Of a DNA stretch of 64,000 nucleotides, positions 1-10,621 are shown one piece after another. The translations under genes were made by a program, and so were the position numbers. Location: positions 186,001 to 250,000 of the forward strand of contig JAGPYM010000037.1 of NCBI GenBank assembly GCA_020736575.1, in the 5' to 3' direction. The first letter of the stretch is position 1. Each line of letters begins with the position of its first letter. The notes under the pieces are model-generated. The model worked only from the letters and a program-made list of their open reading frames with translations. It was not told where the DNA came from and ran no database searches. Origin of the DNA: Thelonectria olida (Eukaryota > Ascomycota > Sordariomycetes > Hypocreales > Nectriaceae).

Positions 1-45
1 GCACAACACAACTCGCAGAGACAGAGTAATCAATCCACCGCAACC

Positions 46-468
46 ATGTCTCGCCTCCTCCTCCGCTCCCGCTTCTCTCATCTCCCGTCAACCACCACCC
101 GCCTCTCCTCCACCTTCCGCGCCCGCCCCGCGCCCCCCAAGCTCCCCGCCGACCAACAAGCCGAGTTCGAGCGCCTTCAGCGCGCCGCCTCCGTGTCCGC
201 TGCCTTCCAGCCCGATTCCGCTGCCCCGACGACGGCAGCCGGAGGCACCACTACCACGCCCGCCACATCGCAGCTCCGTCACCAAACCACTCCCGCCGCC
301 GCTCCCGAGCCAGACGACGTCAACCAGGGCATGTTCCGTGGCGCCCCGCCAGAGTTCGAGGGCGATACGAACCCCAAGACGGGAGAGGTCGGTGGACCCA
401 AGAACGAGCCGTTGCGATGGGGTGGTGAGGGTGACTGGAGCTACAACGGCCGGGTAACGGATTTCTAA
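46..468 (+). CDS. Succinate dehydrogenase assembly factor 4 (Sdh8/SDHAF4, DUF1674)
   Basis: Single-exon ORF of 140 aa. The first 30 or so residues are rich in Arg, Ser and Leu with almost no acid, as in a mitochondrial presequence. A low-complexity Ala/Thr/Pro linker follows. The C-terminus carries the family signature: GGPKNEPLRWGGEGDW, then GRVTDF at the extreme end. In yeast and animals this small matrix protein binds flavinylated Sdh1 and helps assemble complex II; that role is carried over from the family. The start lies in the context CAACCATGTC and only 45 bases of leader are in the window, so an upstream exon cannot be excluded. It converges on the Rxt3 gene across 310 bases. Confidence 0.85.
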   Translation: MSRLLLRSRFSHLPSTTTRLSSTFRARPAPPKLPADQQAEFERLQRAASVSAAFQPDSAAPTTAAGGTTTTPATSQLRHQTTPAAAPEPDDVNQGMFRGAPPEFEGDTNPKTGEVGGPKNEPLRWGGEGDWSYNGRVTDF

Positions 469-778
469 AAAGTCAATTGCTTGGGAACGGACAAGGTTGG
501 AGAAACGATAAAACGCATACATCGTGTACATAGCTTAGCACCTCGAGAGGTGGCTGTACAATACTGTACGATTAAAACTGGTTATACGGAATAGACGGAA
601 GGCCGCATAGTCAAGGATGATCGAATCCTCGTCAGCACGCCTCTGATTAAACAATGTCCTAATCATGACACGGAAATGGGTATTCTCTAATCATACAAGA
701 ACCCGTATTGCCCCAATACCACCCCCAGAATGCATTGTCGGTCAAAACGCCGTTCAAATTTTCCCAGCCGAAACCGTC
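469..778. other. Convergent spacer between SDHAF4 and Rxt3 genes
   Basis: Holds the two 3' untranslated regions. I see no ORF with family character and no repeat. Confidence 0.6.
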
Positions 779-3700
779 TTACAATGCACCGACACCAGAT
801 CCCTGATCCCCGTTTGTCTTCTCTACCACCGTAGACGGCTCGGCGTCTTCCATGTCGACATCCTCCTTGTCCTTTGCCTGCGTCTCTACTATCTTTGAAG
901 CCTTTGTGTCAGGGTCTTCGTCCACTGCATGATTCTCCTTGTTTCCGTCACTGGGAGCAGCCCTTTCGACATCGCCATCGTCATCGGTCTTTTCTTCTTT
1001 GGATTCTCGGTCCTTCTTCCACCAATTGCCAGATATGTCACCCCTCAGACGACCTATTCTCTCTCTCTCCCTTTCCCAATCTTGGCCGTTGACGTTGTCC
1101 ACGCCGCCCTTAACTTCCAGCATGGCCTTTCGCATTCGCTCTCGTCGGGCCTTGCCTCGAAGCCTAGCTTGTGGCTGGGCTCCGTTCTCGACCCATCGCA
1201 CATTCTTGATCATGAAGCTGATTCCGTCATGGATCCCGTGGCGGTTCCCGTATTCCCCGCCAAATTCTCGACTAGAAATTCCATGCCGGGTTGATGCCGA
1301 GTACTTGAGTAATCGCGGAAGAATCAAAATATTGATATGCAAATCACGTTGCGGTGGCACTGGCATGGGGCCACCGGTTGGGGGCGATGTGATCAGACCC
1401 TCGGATTCGAGATCAATCGTGGGGCCTGGGTTCTTAACCTTGCGTCGCTTGCCGTCATGCAGACTGTCTGGATCCAAAATGCTGTTGTCCACCTCTTCCG
1501 ACCACTCGCCTTTGATCCATCCACTGTGGATGCAGGCTGCCACTATGTCTGAATCATCCGAGTAGACATCAGTCCCCCAGAGGTAACCCCGAGAGGTAAT
1601 CTCCTCTCGAGACACTGGGGACAAGTGCACGCGCGCAACCTTCACAGTCAGGGTGCAGTTCTCCTTGTCCTTAATGATATCCCATGGCAGAGGCGTAGGG
1701 TTTGAGGCAAACGCCCGATGGGTTGATGTGCTGGGAATGAGCCTCCCGGCCTTCAGCCCTGGCTCGTAGATGAAGTCTCCCAAGTGATGTCGGGGTCGGT
1801 TCGAGACAGACTCCAAAACTGCCTTGGAGGACACGATGGTCTTCACCTTGGGGGGGATTACGGGCGGAGCTGGTTGAGCTTGTTTCGTTGGCGAGATATG
1901 GTGTATGTGAGTCACTCTTGGTCCATGATGATGGTGGGGGATGGGAACAGCCTTGTCGACAGAAGCCCCAGAAGCGTTGCCTTTGACATTCTTAAAGGGG
2001 ATAGGCCCTCCAACTTGCCCAGTTGCAGGATCCGTAGGGTGATGGTGATGATGATGGCTGGTACGGTAGTTAGCAAACGGAACATCCTGGGTAGGCTCAG
2101 GGTGTCCAAGAACATACTGATGATGGTGATGATGCGGATGCGTCTTGGTCCTCTTGGTCCGATTCCCGGGAGTGAGTCTTCCGGTGCCATCATCATCTGC
2201 CTTGTCCTCGTCCTTGAGCTTTCTCCTACGACCCTTGGTTGGCTTGCCGGTAGCATCTGGCCCAGACTCCGGGGGTGTCGTATCCACATCCTCGCGCTTG
2301 GCCAGGGTTGCGTTGGTAAACGGCGTGGGAGCCCCAGATCCGATGGGACTTGACACGCCAATAACTCCATTTCCAATACCAGCAAACATTCGACCAAATT
2401 CACTCTTGATGCCTGGCTCACCAGCCGGCCCGGGTTGCTGCAGTTGGGCGCCTTGCACCGCTTGCGGAAGTGGCGAGATTCTACCCTTGCGATTCATTTC
2501 CTGGATCGCCAGTAATGTACGCTGACCACTCAGAACAGAACTGGCTGCAATGACGTCCTCAGTATTCCGATGCCGGGGGGATTCGTATTGGGGCGGACCG
2601 TGGCCACCATTGTACGCAATCGAAGGCGGCGGTGGTGCTTCTTCACCAGGGCGCTGTCGATGCTGAGGAGGGGGTGGTTGTTGTTGTTGCTGCTGTTGTG
2701 GGTGGAGCAGGTTCATTCGAGCTCGATCGGGAGAGTCGTAAGGTTGTGGAGGGGCACCAGGCGCGCCTTGAGGAGGAGGTGCATGCGAGACGGGAGGATA
2801 ACGTTCGTGAGGCGCATTTTGGTAGGCGGGGCCGTGAGATGGGTACGGCGCGGTGGAGGGAGGATAATCCGGGTGCGGTCGTTGGTGGTCCATCGGAGCC
2901 CTGTAACTCGGATCGGGGCCTTGACGTCCCCAATGAACTTCCCGAGGGTCTCTGGAGTCTCGAGGATCTCTAGGATCTCGCGGGTCTCTAATCTCGCGGG
3001 GGTCTCGGGGGTCTCGAGGATCTCGAGGATCTCGAGGGTCACGCGCATCGGGTGGTCGACCATACGGGGGTGCATTTCGGGGCGGTTCGCGTTGTCCGTA
3101 TTCGCCTGGGTGCATTGGATGTCGTCCCGGATCGCTTCCCGAATACGCTCGTCCTCTTCTTTCTCGCTCTCGTTGTTCTGCCTCTCCTCGCTCTCGCTCA
3201 GCTCGGTATCGGTCGTCGTAGGGATAAGGCCTCAGGCCTGTCCTCTCAGGGTTGTACTCCATCCCAGGCGGGCCCATATCTTCGCGCCTAGCATACACTT
3301 CCTCAGGGCCATGTGGTCGCATATCTTCCCGTCGAGCGTATGCTTCTTCTGGGCCAGGAGGTCGACCCATCTCCATTGACCGAGGGGGCATTCCCGGATA
3401 CATCTTAGGTTGACTGCTTGGTCGCGGAGGAGCACCGGGAGGCAAGCGAGCAGGATCTCTCGCATGGTCGGCCGAACCAGACGGGTGTCGCGAGTGGTAT
3501 GTGGATGGAGTACCGTAGTGTTGCACCTCGGGGTTTGAGTAGTGTCCCTGAGGAGAAGCCCGAGGGTCATATGGTCTTTGGTGATCGGGGGTCTGTGGCC
3601 GTCGAAAGGGAGGATAGTCTGAGGCCGCCGAGTGCATCCTTGGTGAAGCGTGTACAGCAGGTGCAAATGGAGGGCCTGTTACCGGCGCCGACGAGTGCGG

Positions 3701-4432
3701 AGGGAAGTGCGACGGAGGGGGTTGTGAGTCTCGATGAGCCGCCGGGGGTGGGCCGCCCAACATGGACGATATCGACATGGTGCTACCACCGCTGTTGGTT
3801 CTCGCAATTGAGTTTAGAGCTGGGAGCTCTCGACTTGACGGGAACGACATGGGAGGGCCGACAGCCACGTGAGGCGCTCTAGGCGCAGGAGGTCCGTAAC
3901 CCATCATACCATGCGCCTGCTGGCCGGGTGGAGGTGGTTGCCCTCCCGGCTGGGGAGGCGAGTTTGGAGGCGGCATCTTGTGGTTTAGATCTCGTAGCGA
4001 CGGGAGCGAAGAGGCTGCTTTCGGGCGCGTGTGGGTAGCGTCCTGGGAGTATGGGCGCGCGGCCGAGGAATGGAAGGGTGTATCGGAGGGTGGACGCGGA
4101 AACGGGTTGTGGGCGGCATACGCAGGGCTCTGGCTGGGGCTCAAACTTTGGGCGTGGGCGAGGGACGCGTGCTGCGTGGGGAGCGAAGAGTTGGAGATGG
4201 CGGAGAGCGACGGCGAAGGAGCAGTCGGAGAAGCGAGGGCCGGGGCGGCGGCGATGAAGCCGGAGTGGACAGTCGTCGAGCTCGAAAGGGCGGGTTGGAC
4301 TGATGACAATGTTGACGTTGTTGGCGGAAGAGGAAAGGAAGCTGAAAGTGAAAGTGGATGCGCAGAAGGGAAAGGAGAGCGTGCGTAGGGCGACGGCTGG
4401 AAGGGAAGCTTGGGCGGGTGCCGTGGATCCAT
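779..4432 (-). CDS. Rxt3-family subunit of Rpd3L-type histone deacetylase complex
   Basis: Uninterrupted reading frame of 1217 aa from the ATG at 4432 (context GCGGCCATGG). An in-frame ATG 21 codons upstream at 4495 is less likely because the added residues look like leader sequence. The first 850 or so residues are disordered and rich in Pro, Ser, His and Gln, with a polyglutamine run, polyhistidine runs and a tandem Arg-Asp-Pro repeat. The conserved region is about residues 880-1100: YEPGLKAGRLIPST, PLPWDIIKDKENCTLTVKV, GTDVYSDDSD, SREFGG and DGISFMIKNVRWV, followed by a basic RGKARRERMRK segment. This matches the Rxt3 family, whose yeast member belongs to the Rpd3L deacetylase. Yeast Rxt3 is much shorter; long N-terminal extensions are usual in filamentous fungi. 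The C-terminal 100 residues are acidic. Confidence 0.85.
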   Translation of the reverse strand: MDPRHPPKLPFQPSPYARSPFPSAHPLSLSASFPLPPTTSTLSSVQPALSSSTTVHSGFIAAAPALASPTAPSPSLSAISNSSLPTQHASLAHAQSLSPSQSPAYAAHNPFPRPPSDTPFHSSAARPYSQDATHTRPKAASSLPSLRDLNHKMPPPNSPPQPGGQPPPPGQQAHGMMGYGPPAPRAPHVAVGPPMSFPSSRELPALNSIARTNSGGSTMSISSMLGGPPPAAHRDSQPPPSHFPPHSSAPVTGPPFAPAVHASPRMHSAASDYPPFRRPQTPDHQRPYDPRASPQGHYSNPEVQHYGTPSTYHSRHPSGSADHARDPARLPPGAPPRPSSQPKMYPGMPPRSMEMGRPPGPEEAYARREDMRPHGPEEVYARREDMGPPGMEYNPERTGLRPYPYDDRYRAERERGEAEQRERERRGRAYSGSDPGRHPMHPGEYGQREPPRNAPPYGRPPDARDPRDPRDPRDPRDPREIRDPRDPRDPRDSRDPREVHWGRQGPDPSYRAPMDHQRPHPDYPPSTAPYPSHGPAYQNAPHERYPPVSHAPPPQGAPGAPPQPYDSPDRARMNLLHPQQQQQQQPPPPQHRQRPGEEAPPPPSIAYNGGHGPPQYESPRHRNTEDVIAASSVLSGQRTLLAIQEMNRKGRISPLPQAVQGAQLQQPGPAGEPGIKSEFGRMFAGIGNGVIGVSSPIGSGAPTPFTNATLAKREDVDTTPPESGPDATGKPTKGRRRKLKDEDKADDDGTGRLTPGNRTKRTKTHPHHHHHQYVLGHPEPTQDVPFANYRTSHHHHHHPTDPATGQVGGPIPFKNVKGNASGASVDKAVPIPHHHHGPRVTHIHHISPTKQAQPAPPVIPPKVKTIVSSKAVLESVSNRPRHHLGDFIYEPGLKAGRLIPSTSTHRAFASNPTPLPWDIIKDKENCTLTVKVARVHLSPVSREEITSRGYLWGTDVYSDDSDIVAACIHSGWIKGEWSEEVDNSILDPDSLHDGKRRKVKNPGPTIDLESEGLITSPPTGGPMPVPPQRDLHINILILPRLLKYSASTRHGISSREFGGEYGNRHGIHDGISFMIKNVRWVENGAQPQARLRGKARRERMRKAMLEVKGGVDNVNGQDWERERERIGRLRGDISGNWWKKDRESKEEKTDDDGDVERAAPSDGNKENHAVDEDPDTKASKIVETQAKDKEDVDMEDAEPSTVVEKTNGDQGSGVGAL
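2940..3055. repeat. Short tandem repeat encoding Arg-Asp-Pro units
   Basis: Imperfect 9-12-base units of the form tctcgaggat / tctcgcgggt recur across this stretch. They lie inside the Rxt3 coding sequence and translate to RDPRDPRDP-type repeats on the minus strand. All units keep the frame. Confidence 0.75.
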
Positions 4433-7400
4433 GGCCGCCGAGTTTTTAGCTCGAAAATTCCGTTGGAGGATGACGAGGGCCCCCCGGAAAATCAAGCAAC
4501 CTCCAACGCCAAAGGAGGCGCGCTAAAATCAAGTTTTTGGTGGAGCTTGGTTTTTTTTGGTCACCTACCAAACAAACCCCCGGCGCAAGTTTTTTGAAGC
4601 CGCGATTCAGTGCGATGGAAGAATGGATGAAAGCTGTCGCAGAAGCAGATGAACGGCTTCGCCCTCGCCGGCCCGAAAAAGCTTGCTCTATCAGTTGGAG
4701 CAGCAAACAGCGCAGCGGAACAAGCCGAGATAACCGTCAAACCACCTCACATTAGGGAACTCAAAACACTACCGGCCGGTATTGCGCGAGCGCGTGCAGA
4801 GGTCCGTTCAGTTCCTTCTCCGCCACAAAACCCAAACCCACCATGCAGTGATTGACAGAGACGCAAGGCACCGGCCGATGAAAGGCCCAGCGCTCCAGTG
4901 GCTGGTTGTCAACTGCAGCAGCGCCGCAGCTTCGAAACCAGTGTGCCTGGATGGCGGCACCGGGACGAGCGTACCGCGGGGACAAATAATGGACAAGCGC
5001 ACGACGGACGAGTCGATGACGGTCGGGGACAGCGACCGCGATGATCTTCAAGGCACAAAAAAACGGGAGATTGTCGCGATAGTGTTGGAAAAGAGGTTGC
5101 AGGAGGAAACAACTTTCCAAACACAACAGAGATAGCCAGCAGCCTGGACCACCACCCATTTCGGGATCCCTCTCCCATGTCTCCCTCTGTCTGGGTGTCT
5201 GGGGGAGATGCCACCAACGCAACGCTCCGGAGCGTGACCTCAACAATGTGTGCCGACCTCCCTAACTCGTGATGGGCATGGGCGCAAAACTGAAAATTCC
5301 CAGGGACCATCTCTAGCCCGGGAACAAAGACAGGGATGAACAGGGATCGGTGCCGTGGCCACGCAGCGCGAGGGGGCGGTGGGCGCTAGTGGCACTGAGA
5401 CATGGATGGGACAGACAGATTTCACCTCCAAAAGCGTCGCACACGAACAAGTAAAGACCCTGCCAGCAATCTGCCCTGGATGCCTGGTCTGTCCTCATGG
5501 CTCATGCCCCATTGACTTCCTGGCCACTGATATTGCGATAAGACTAGATGTCCACAAGAAGAACGGGTACGCACAGAACGATTTAGATGAGAGGAGTCTT
5601 GCTGCCATCGTCATCTCCGTTCCGTCCGCAAAGCAAACGTAGCTGTTCGGTAATTCCCTAACTCCAGTTTATTAAAGACTTTTAGCTCCAGGGTTCAATC
5701 GCCATCAACAAAGACAAAGTCTAACACAGTCCCTCACTTTGCCCGATGCAGCAGCACCACAACGAACTGCGTCAACCTTTTCTTCGTGTCTCTCATGGCT
5801 CTCCTCGTGAGTGAGACAAATCCTGCTCGAGGACATGCACATGATCGGGTGTACAAGCCTACCAGTAGACCTACAGGCCTTACTCGTCAGTGATGAACAT
5901 GCAACCGATGAGACTGACCGGTCATATCTGGAACTGCGTCTCTGCTACGGGGACTTTGCTCCAAGCATCATGCACCCATCCTGTTGATGTCATACAGGCT
6001 TACCTTCAGCCAACACATAAGTTCTCATGCACTTCAACCCTTCTCGTAACGAGGAGAAGTGATCATGTGTTCCCCCCCTCGTTGGCTCATGCCATCCCTT
6101 GATCTACGCGTCCTCTCTGGTACCAGCTCTGCATATTTTGTCGCGGCAATCGGTTCGTTTATGCGCAAGGTACAACGCTACAATGCGCATGTACAACTTG
6201 CAAATCGCAATACAGCTCGTGCAACGCACTTTTGTGCACGGATGATCCAGGTTGGGTCGCATGGGATCCGTCCTCTCCAGGGCAGGTTGCTCGTTGCTTC
6301 AAATGACTTGTCCATCATCAAGGTGTGTTGCGGTCATTACCCCATACACATCCATTTTGGATTTCACATGTTTAGCTGAACCCAAATCCAAACCACACTC
6401 CGAATCCATCCTTGCTTCCATCCCTCTTGTTCGGCGAAGAGCGGAGCTGGGCACCGTTTCGAGTTTCCTTTTCACCGCCTGGGGTTTGTCTCTTCTGCCG
6501 GCAGTCAGTAGCATCATTTGTGGTCATCGTTCCCTCAATCCCCCATGTTATCGTCATGGTTGCTCCGCTTTGCCCTGGCGGTGAGACCACCACGATCCAG
6601 CTTCTGCACGGAGCCCCACAGCCGAACAAGCACCCCTGTGGGCATCAGCGTCAAAACTCAGGCACTTGCTCGCTTGTTGGAGGAGGTCTCTCGTACTTCG
6701 CGAATGTATCCGGGGAAACGGGTGATGCATAGCGGTTGCACCACATCATGTCGTGTGTCTTGTTCTGGTTCGGTGGCATTTGGCTGTTCATAGCAGGGTC
6801 GCTCGTAAACTGTGCGTCGATTAATTCATCGAGGCATAGAAAGCCAAGCAAATGGGCAGCTGAACAAATTGGAGCTTCTCGTCTTTGTTTGCGGGTGGAG
6901 CATGATGATCCCTGTTCCTGGCGTTGGGACGGCCTGAGACAAGATCTGCCCAAAAAAAGAAGTCCCATTTGTGGCCTGGAAATTTTGGCCTCCTTCCATT
7001 CCATACCGCAAGCGCAAAGGAAAGTGCGACTGGAAAACCTAACGGTGCACGGAACGCGGGAGGCGGAACGCGGGCGCAGGAACGTCCCGTCATCAAACCA
7101 ACCACAAGCCCCGTATTTTCTGCAAGCGCTTTACTTGTACACACAGAATTCGCGTGTACGAATATTCATGCTTTGCTGATAGAACACTACCCTATAGAAT
7201 TGTAGTTTTTGTTCCAAAATTCAGAACATCTCTAACATATCTATATAAGTAATGTCTCTGTTTTTGTTATTGTATTTAGTAGATCCGAATTTATACCTTT
7301 TGCACAGGTGGCTTGTTTTATATCAAAGTCGTGCGTATTTGCCCTTCAATTGGGTCTAAGTTTAGATTGGCGAATGCGCACCATTGCAGACGCGTCAGTG

Positions 7401-7551
7401 AGTGAATCATTGGCCGTTATTTGTAGAAGGAACTAACAACTGCGAACACTTGCCCTTCGATTTGGTTCTTCTTGCCGCCCAGTAGGTTGAGACCCTCGAC
7501 CATTCCCTCTTTACTCAACCATCCACAGAGAGGCCTTGGTTTCACGTAACC
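4433..7551. other. 3.1-kb divergent spacer upstream of Rxt3 and the nucleotidyltransferase-like gene
   Basis: No ORF here has recognisable domains; the longest are overlapping shadows on both strands. The stretch should contain the Rxt3 promoter on its left and the promoter of the nucleotidyltransferase-like gene on its right. From about 7191 to 7340 the sequence turns clearly AT-rich. A non-coding RNA or a diverged gene cannot be excluded. Confidence 0.5.
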
Positions 7552-8617
7552 ATGGCTTCACTCCCACTCGCCGCCTACGTCGAAGCTATTCACTTTCGCG
7601 GAGAGGACGTATCAAAGGCGCCGAACCGGCCGTTTAAAGGCGATGTATCGAAGACGTCTCCCCTTCTCCTCCGCCGTGGAGTCAACCGCATCCTCATATT
7701 CCCAGGCTCGTTCAATCCACCTCATCGAGGGCATCTAGAGCTTCTCCGTCATGCTTTCGAGAACGCAAGAGATGACCTTGGCATTGTGGCTGCTATCATA
7801 ATAATGACCGACGACTGCAGGCTGCAAGACAAACTGAGTGAAGAAGAGAGCGCCTTCATCTTATCGAAAGAGCAACGAGCCAACTTATGGCGATTCGGTG
7901 ACACCACTCCAGACTGGGCCTGGGTGTACGACAGGTCTGAGGCTAACTGGGCCAACTTTCGTTCGGAGTTGGCTCGCAACGTCAGAAAAGACGGTGTAGA
8001 CCTCAAGTTTATCTTGCTCACAGGACCGGACTAGCTCGGTGCTGAAAGAAGAATTAACCCTCGATCTTGGCAATGCACGGATTTGATCACTAGTGATATC
8101 TCCCGCCTAGTTGACTTTCGCTACTCCAACTCCCTACGCCAGTTCTCTGGCTACGCCATGTGGGAGAAACCAAGTATTGAAAGGTGGAAACTTGAGAGGC
8201 AGATTCGAACAAGGCTAGAGGGGAATTTGGACACAGGTACGTGAGAACAATATCCTTTGCAACCGCAGAGACAAACTGACATCTCTAAAAGTCATCTCAG
8301 ATGCTCTAGAAGTAGCAGTCGCTAAAATAGACTCTGGATGGGTCTGTCACCGCTTTCGGAAGCCCAAGGCAATGATTCGATTTGTTCCATGCGACACTCG
8401 CACTCGCACTTCCGACCCCCCGAGCTCGACAAAGATCCGACAACTTATCTCAACTTTGTCGGTATATGGAACAAGGGCCCGGTTGGACGTCATGGCACTT
8501 AATCCAGGCCTCCTGGTCGAATACGTTCTTCAGGGTCTCCCCAGGTCGACGCGAGTTTGCACTGAAACCGAAACGAAGCAAAAGACAGGGCATGTACCCA
8601 AAGAGATCCAGTGGTAG
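7552..8617 (+). pseudogene. Nicotinamide-nucleotide adenylyltransferase-like gene with premature TAG
   Basis: Exon 1 is 7552-8236, the intron 8237-8291 (GTACGT...AAAAG), exon 2 8292-8617. The frame continues through both except for a TAG at 8032-8034, which ends the first open part after 160 aa. The N-terminal half has the nucleotidyltransferase signature GSFNPPHRGH (H58 and H61 form the HxGH motif). The second phosphate-binding motif, ITSDISR at 8086-8106, fits the ISSTxxR pattern of this superfamily and lies after the stop. Further family-like sequence follows (VDFRYSNSLRQF, then MALNPGLLVEYV). The truncated protein would lack half the active site. A functional relative would transfer an adenylyl group from ATP to NMN or a similar nucleotide. 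A sequencing error or a rare readthrough would also explain the stop. Acceptors at 8291 and 8300 both keep the frame. Confidence 0.75.
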
Positions 8618-8854
8618 GCATTTGAGGTACAAATTGGGATCAATGCTTACAGTTATACAATCTAAGACAAAAAGATTAACACATTTCGCCACCTCCTACA
8701 TGCTATGCATGCGTCCATTCGGCATCTGGAAACGACTTAGAAAAACGACTCCCAGACTGCATCAACGAATAAAACATAGAAAAGATACCGAAAACGAATC
8801 AAGACTGCCATCACCCGGAATAAACCAGACTAACCATTGCTGGCGTGTGGTTTC

Positions 8855-9764
8855 TCACGGGCGATGGCACCGTTCCTGATGTCGTGGTAGATTGTCTTTC
8901 CTGCTCAGTTTCCTGCCGCATTTGTCACATTCGCCTCTTGGATCGGGAACCTTGTTATCAATGGCGTATTTCTCATGATGAGCCCAGTGGTGTCTATCAC
9001 GACCCTTCTGCGACCCGTTCTGGGCGCCCCTTTTCTGGCATCCAATGACGGCCTCACAGACATAAGGCTTTGTGTGCAATTTTTCATGTTTGCTGTCTCT
9101 TATTAGAAGGCACGCAGGTTTGAAGATTGGCTTTGCATACTTGAGATCTCGTCGACCTTTGAACTTCTCCGGGCAGTGCCGGCATTGAACCTTTTTGTCT
9201 GTAAGGATGGTCAGCATTGGAGCTACACTGTATTTGAATGGGGAGGATACCGGTTTTCCCCCGTCCATTACGTCCCGAATCTTCTGCTCCCACCCTGGTT
9301 TGCGCTGTAGCTGACCGAAAGTTTCTGTCACTACTAGATGCAATGGTGTGACTCGTCGCCTATGCCGACGAACTGGGAGTAGGAACAGAGAAGAGAGAGG
9401 TGTTGGGGTAATAGACGGGACTGTAAGTAATACTGGGAGAAGAAATATCGCTGTGTTGAGGGGAGACCGCGAAGCTCGGAGAGAGTGTATTCTGAGAGTT
9501 GTACTGGCTATATGCTGCGATCGAGGGCGATGAAACCTGGCCAGGGTCTTGATAGTAACTCCCGGAACTCCCAAGAATTGAAGATGCCTGAACGACGGTC
9601 GAAAACTGCTCCGCCGCAACTAAAGCATCCCATCTGGGATCCCCTACCGTCTGAAGAGCTTCTATAGATATGTTAGAGAAGAAAGGAAGTAAAAGGTGAT
9701 ACGCACGAATGGAAAGCCAAGCGGAGTTTTCCTGCTCGCTCCAGTCAACGTCGGCCACCTGCAT
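8855..9764 (-). CDS. Small C2H2 zinc-finger protein, four-exon model
   Basis: Model: complement(join(8855..9092, 9141..9324, 9374..9661, 9707..9764)), 255 aa. The 9093-9140 intron (GTATGC...GACAG) is well supported because removing it restores a finger, CRHC-x12-HEKLH. The 9662-9706 intron (GTGCGT...CTATAG) is good. The 9325-9373 intron (GTTCGT...GACAG) is the weakest but joins the frame. Residues 20-110 are Ser/Tyr/Pro-rich, as in activation regions. The C-terminus holds an irregular Cys/His segment and a last finger, CDKCGRKLSRKDNLPRHQERCH. This suggests a nuclear DNA- or RNA-binding regulator; the target is unknown. An extra 5' exon joined at a possible acceptor near 9807 would add residues before the chosen ATG. 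It is divergent from the deaminase-like gene. Confidence 0.65.
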
Positions 9765-10621
9765 ATCCCTTGAATCGAAGCAACTCTCAATTAGAAGCGC
9801 GTTCTGAATGCAGCAATTAGTAATGGCTTCGAGATGCTAGTGGAAGGGGATAGATACTCAGTCATGAGATTGTTCGGTGTGGACAGTTGGCGAGTCTAAG
9901 CGAAACCTCGCCCGAAGAAATGTCCGAAACCCGAGAAATGAAGCTGTAAGAAACCGGGTTGGTGTCTCTGCTGAAGAAAGAAATGACGAATTATTGTTGC
10001 GACCAGAGCTTGTATTTATGCTCCGAAGACCTTATCTCTCACAATAGCGAAGTACATAGATACATGACATGGCCCTCACCAACATTTCACCGAGCCCCGA
10101 TTGACGGCCCCAGAACTCGGAGCTCGCAGACTCGCAAAACTACAGAAAGTAGAAGCCTTGTGAGTCAACAAGGCCTCCAAAGCCCAATTGCCTTTTTATG
10201 CGGTCTCGGCCCATGCATGACCGCGGCTGGGGTGGGCCGAGGCAAACGGTCTTGGTAAGGCAGAGTCGAGTCTCGAACGAGCCTGATTGGTGTTGAGAGG
10301 CTTTGGTACATGATGCAGGTGTAGTAGGGCCCCCCCTCAAAGTTGGGCCGAGATGCAGTGGTGACGTGACGTGGTGGTTACCCTCTCTTCGATTGCGTTC
10401 GATAGCCTTCGTAGGGCGGTTGTTGGAGAGAGCCTCGTCGAGGCCTTGAATAGAATGCGAAGAACGGCAATGGATGTCGAGGAGTAGCTAGAGTGTGGGT
10501 TGAAGATAAGTAGATCGGGGATCGCAAATGTTGAAGAATCATGATTGTGGTATGATGACCAGTCTTTAATGAGAAGTCCCCTCCAATTTAACATTGCTTC
10601 CTTGCTCGAGCCGTCGTCACC
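9765..10621. other. Divergent spacer between zinc-finger and deaminase-like genes
   Basis: Expected to hold both promoters and perhaps a 5' exon of the zinc-finger gene near its left end. No other gene seen. Confidence 0.5.

Noticed and set aside
2570..3379. 269-codon frame antisense to Rxt3
   Set aside because: Arises from the repetitive Arg/Asp/Pro coding on the opposite strand.
4433..4495. Upstream in-frame ATG for Rxt3
   Set aside because: The added 21 residues look like leader sequence and the ATG at 4432 has a better context.
7994..8034. A 41-base intron that would remove the TAG in the adenylyltransferase-like gene
   Set aside because: It is too short, shifts the frame and deletes conserved residues just before the stop.
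8032..8037. Programmed readthrough of the TAG
   Set aside because: The known fungal readthrough context is TGA followed by CTA; here it is TAG CTC.
9199..9250. GTATCC...TTACAG as an intron in the zinc-finger gene
   Set aside because: It has good-looking ends, but its removal breaks the frame into the first finger; the frame is open without removing it.
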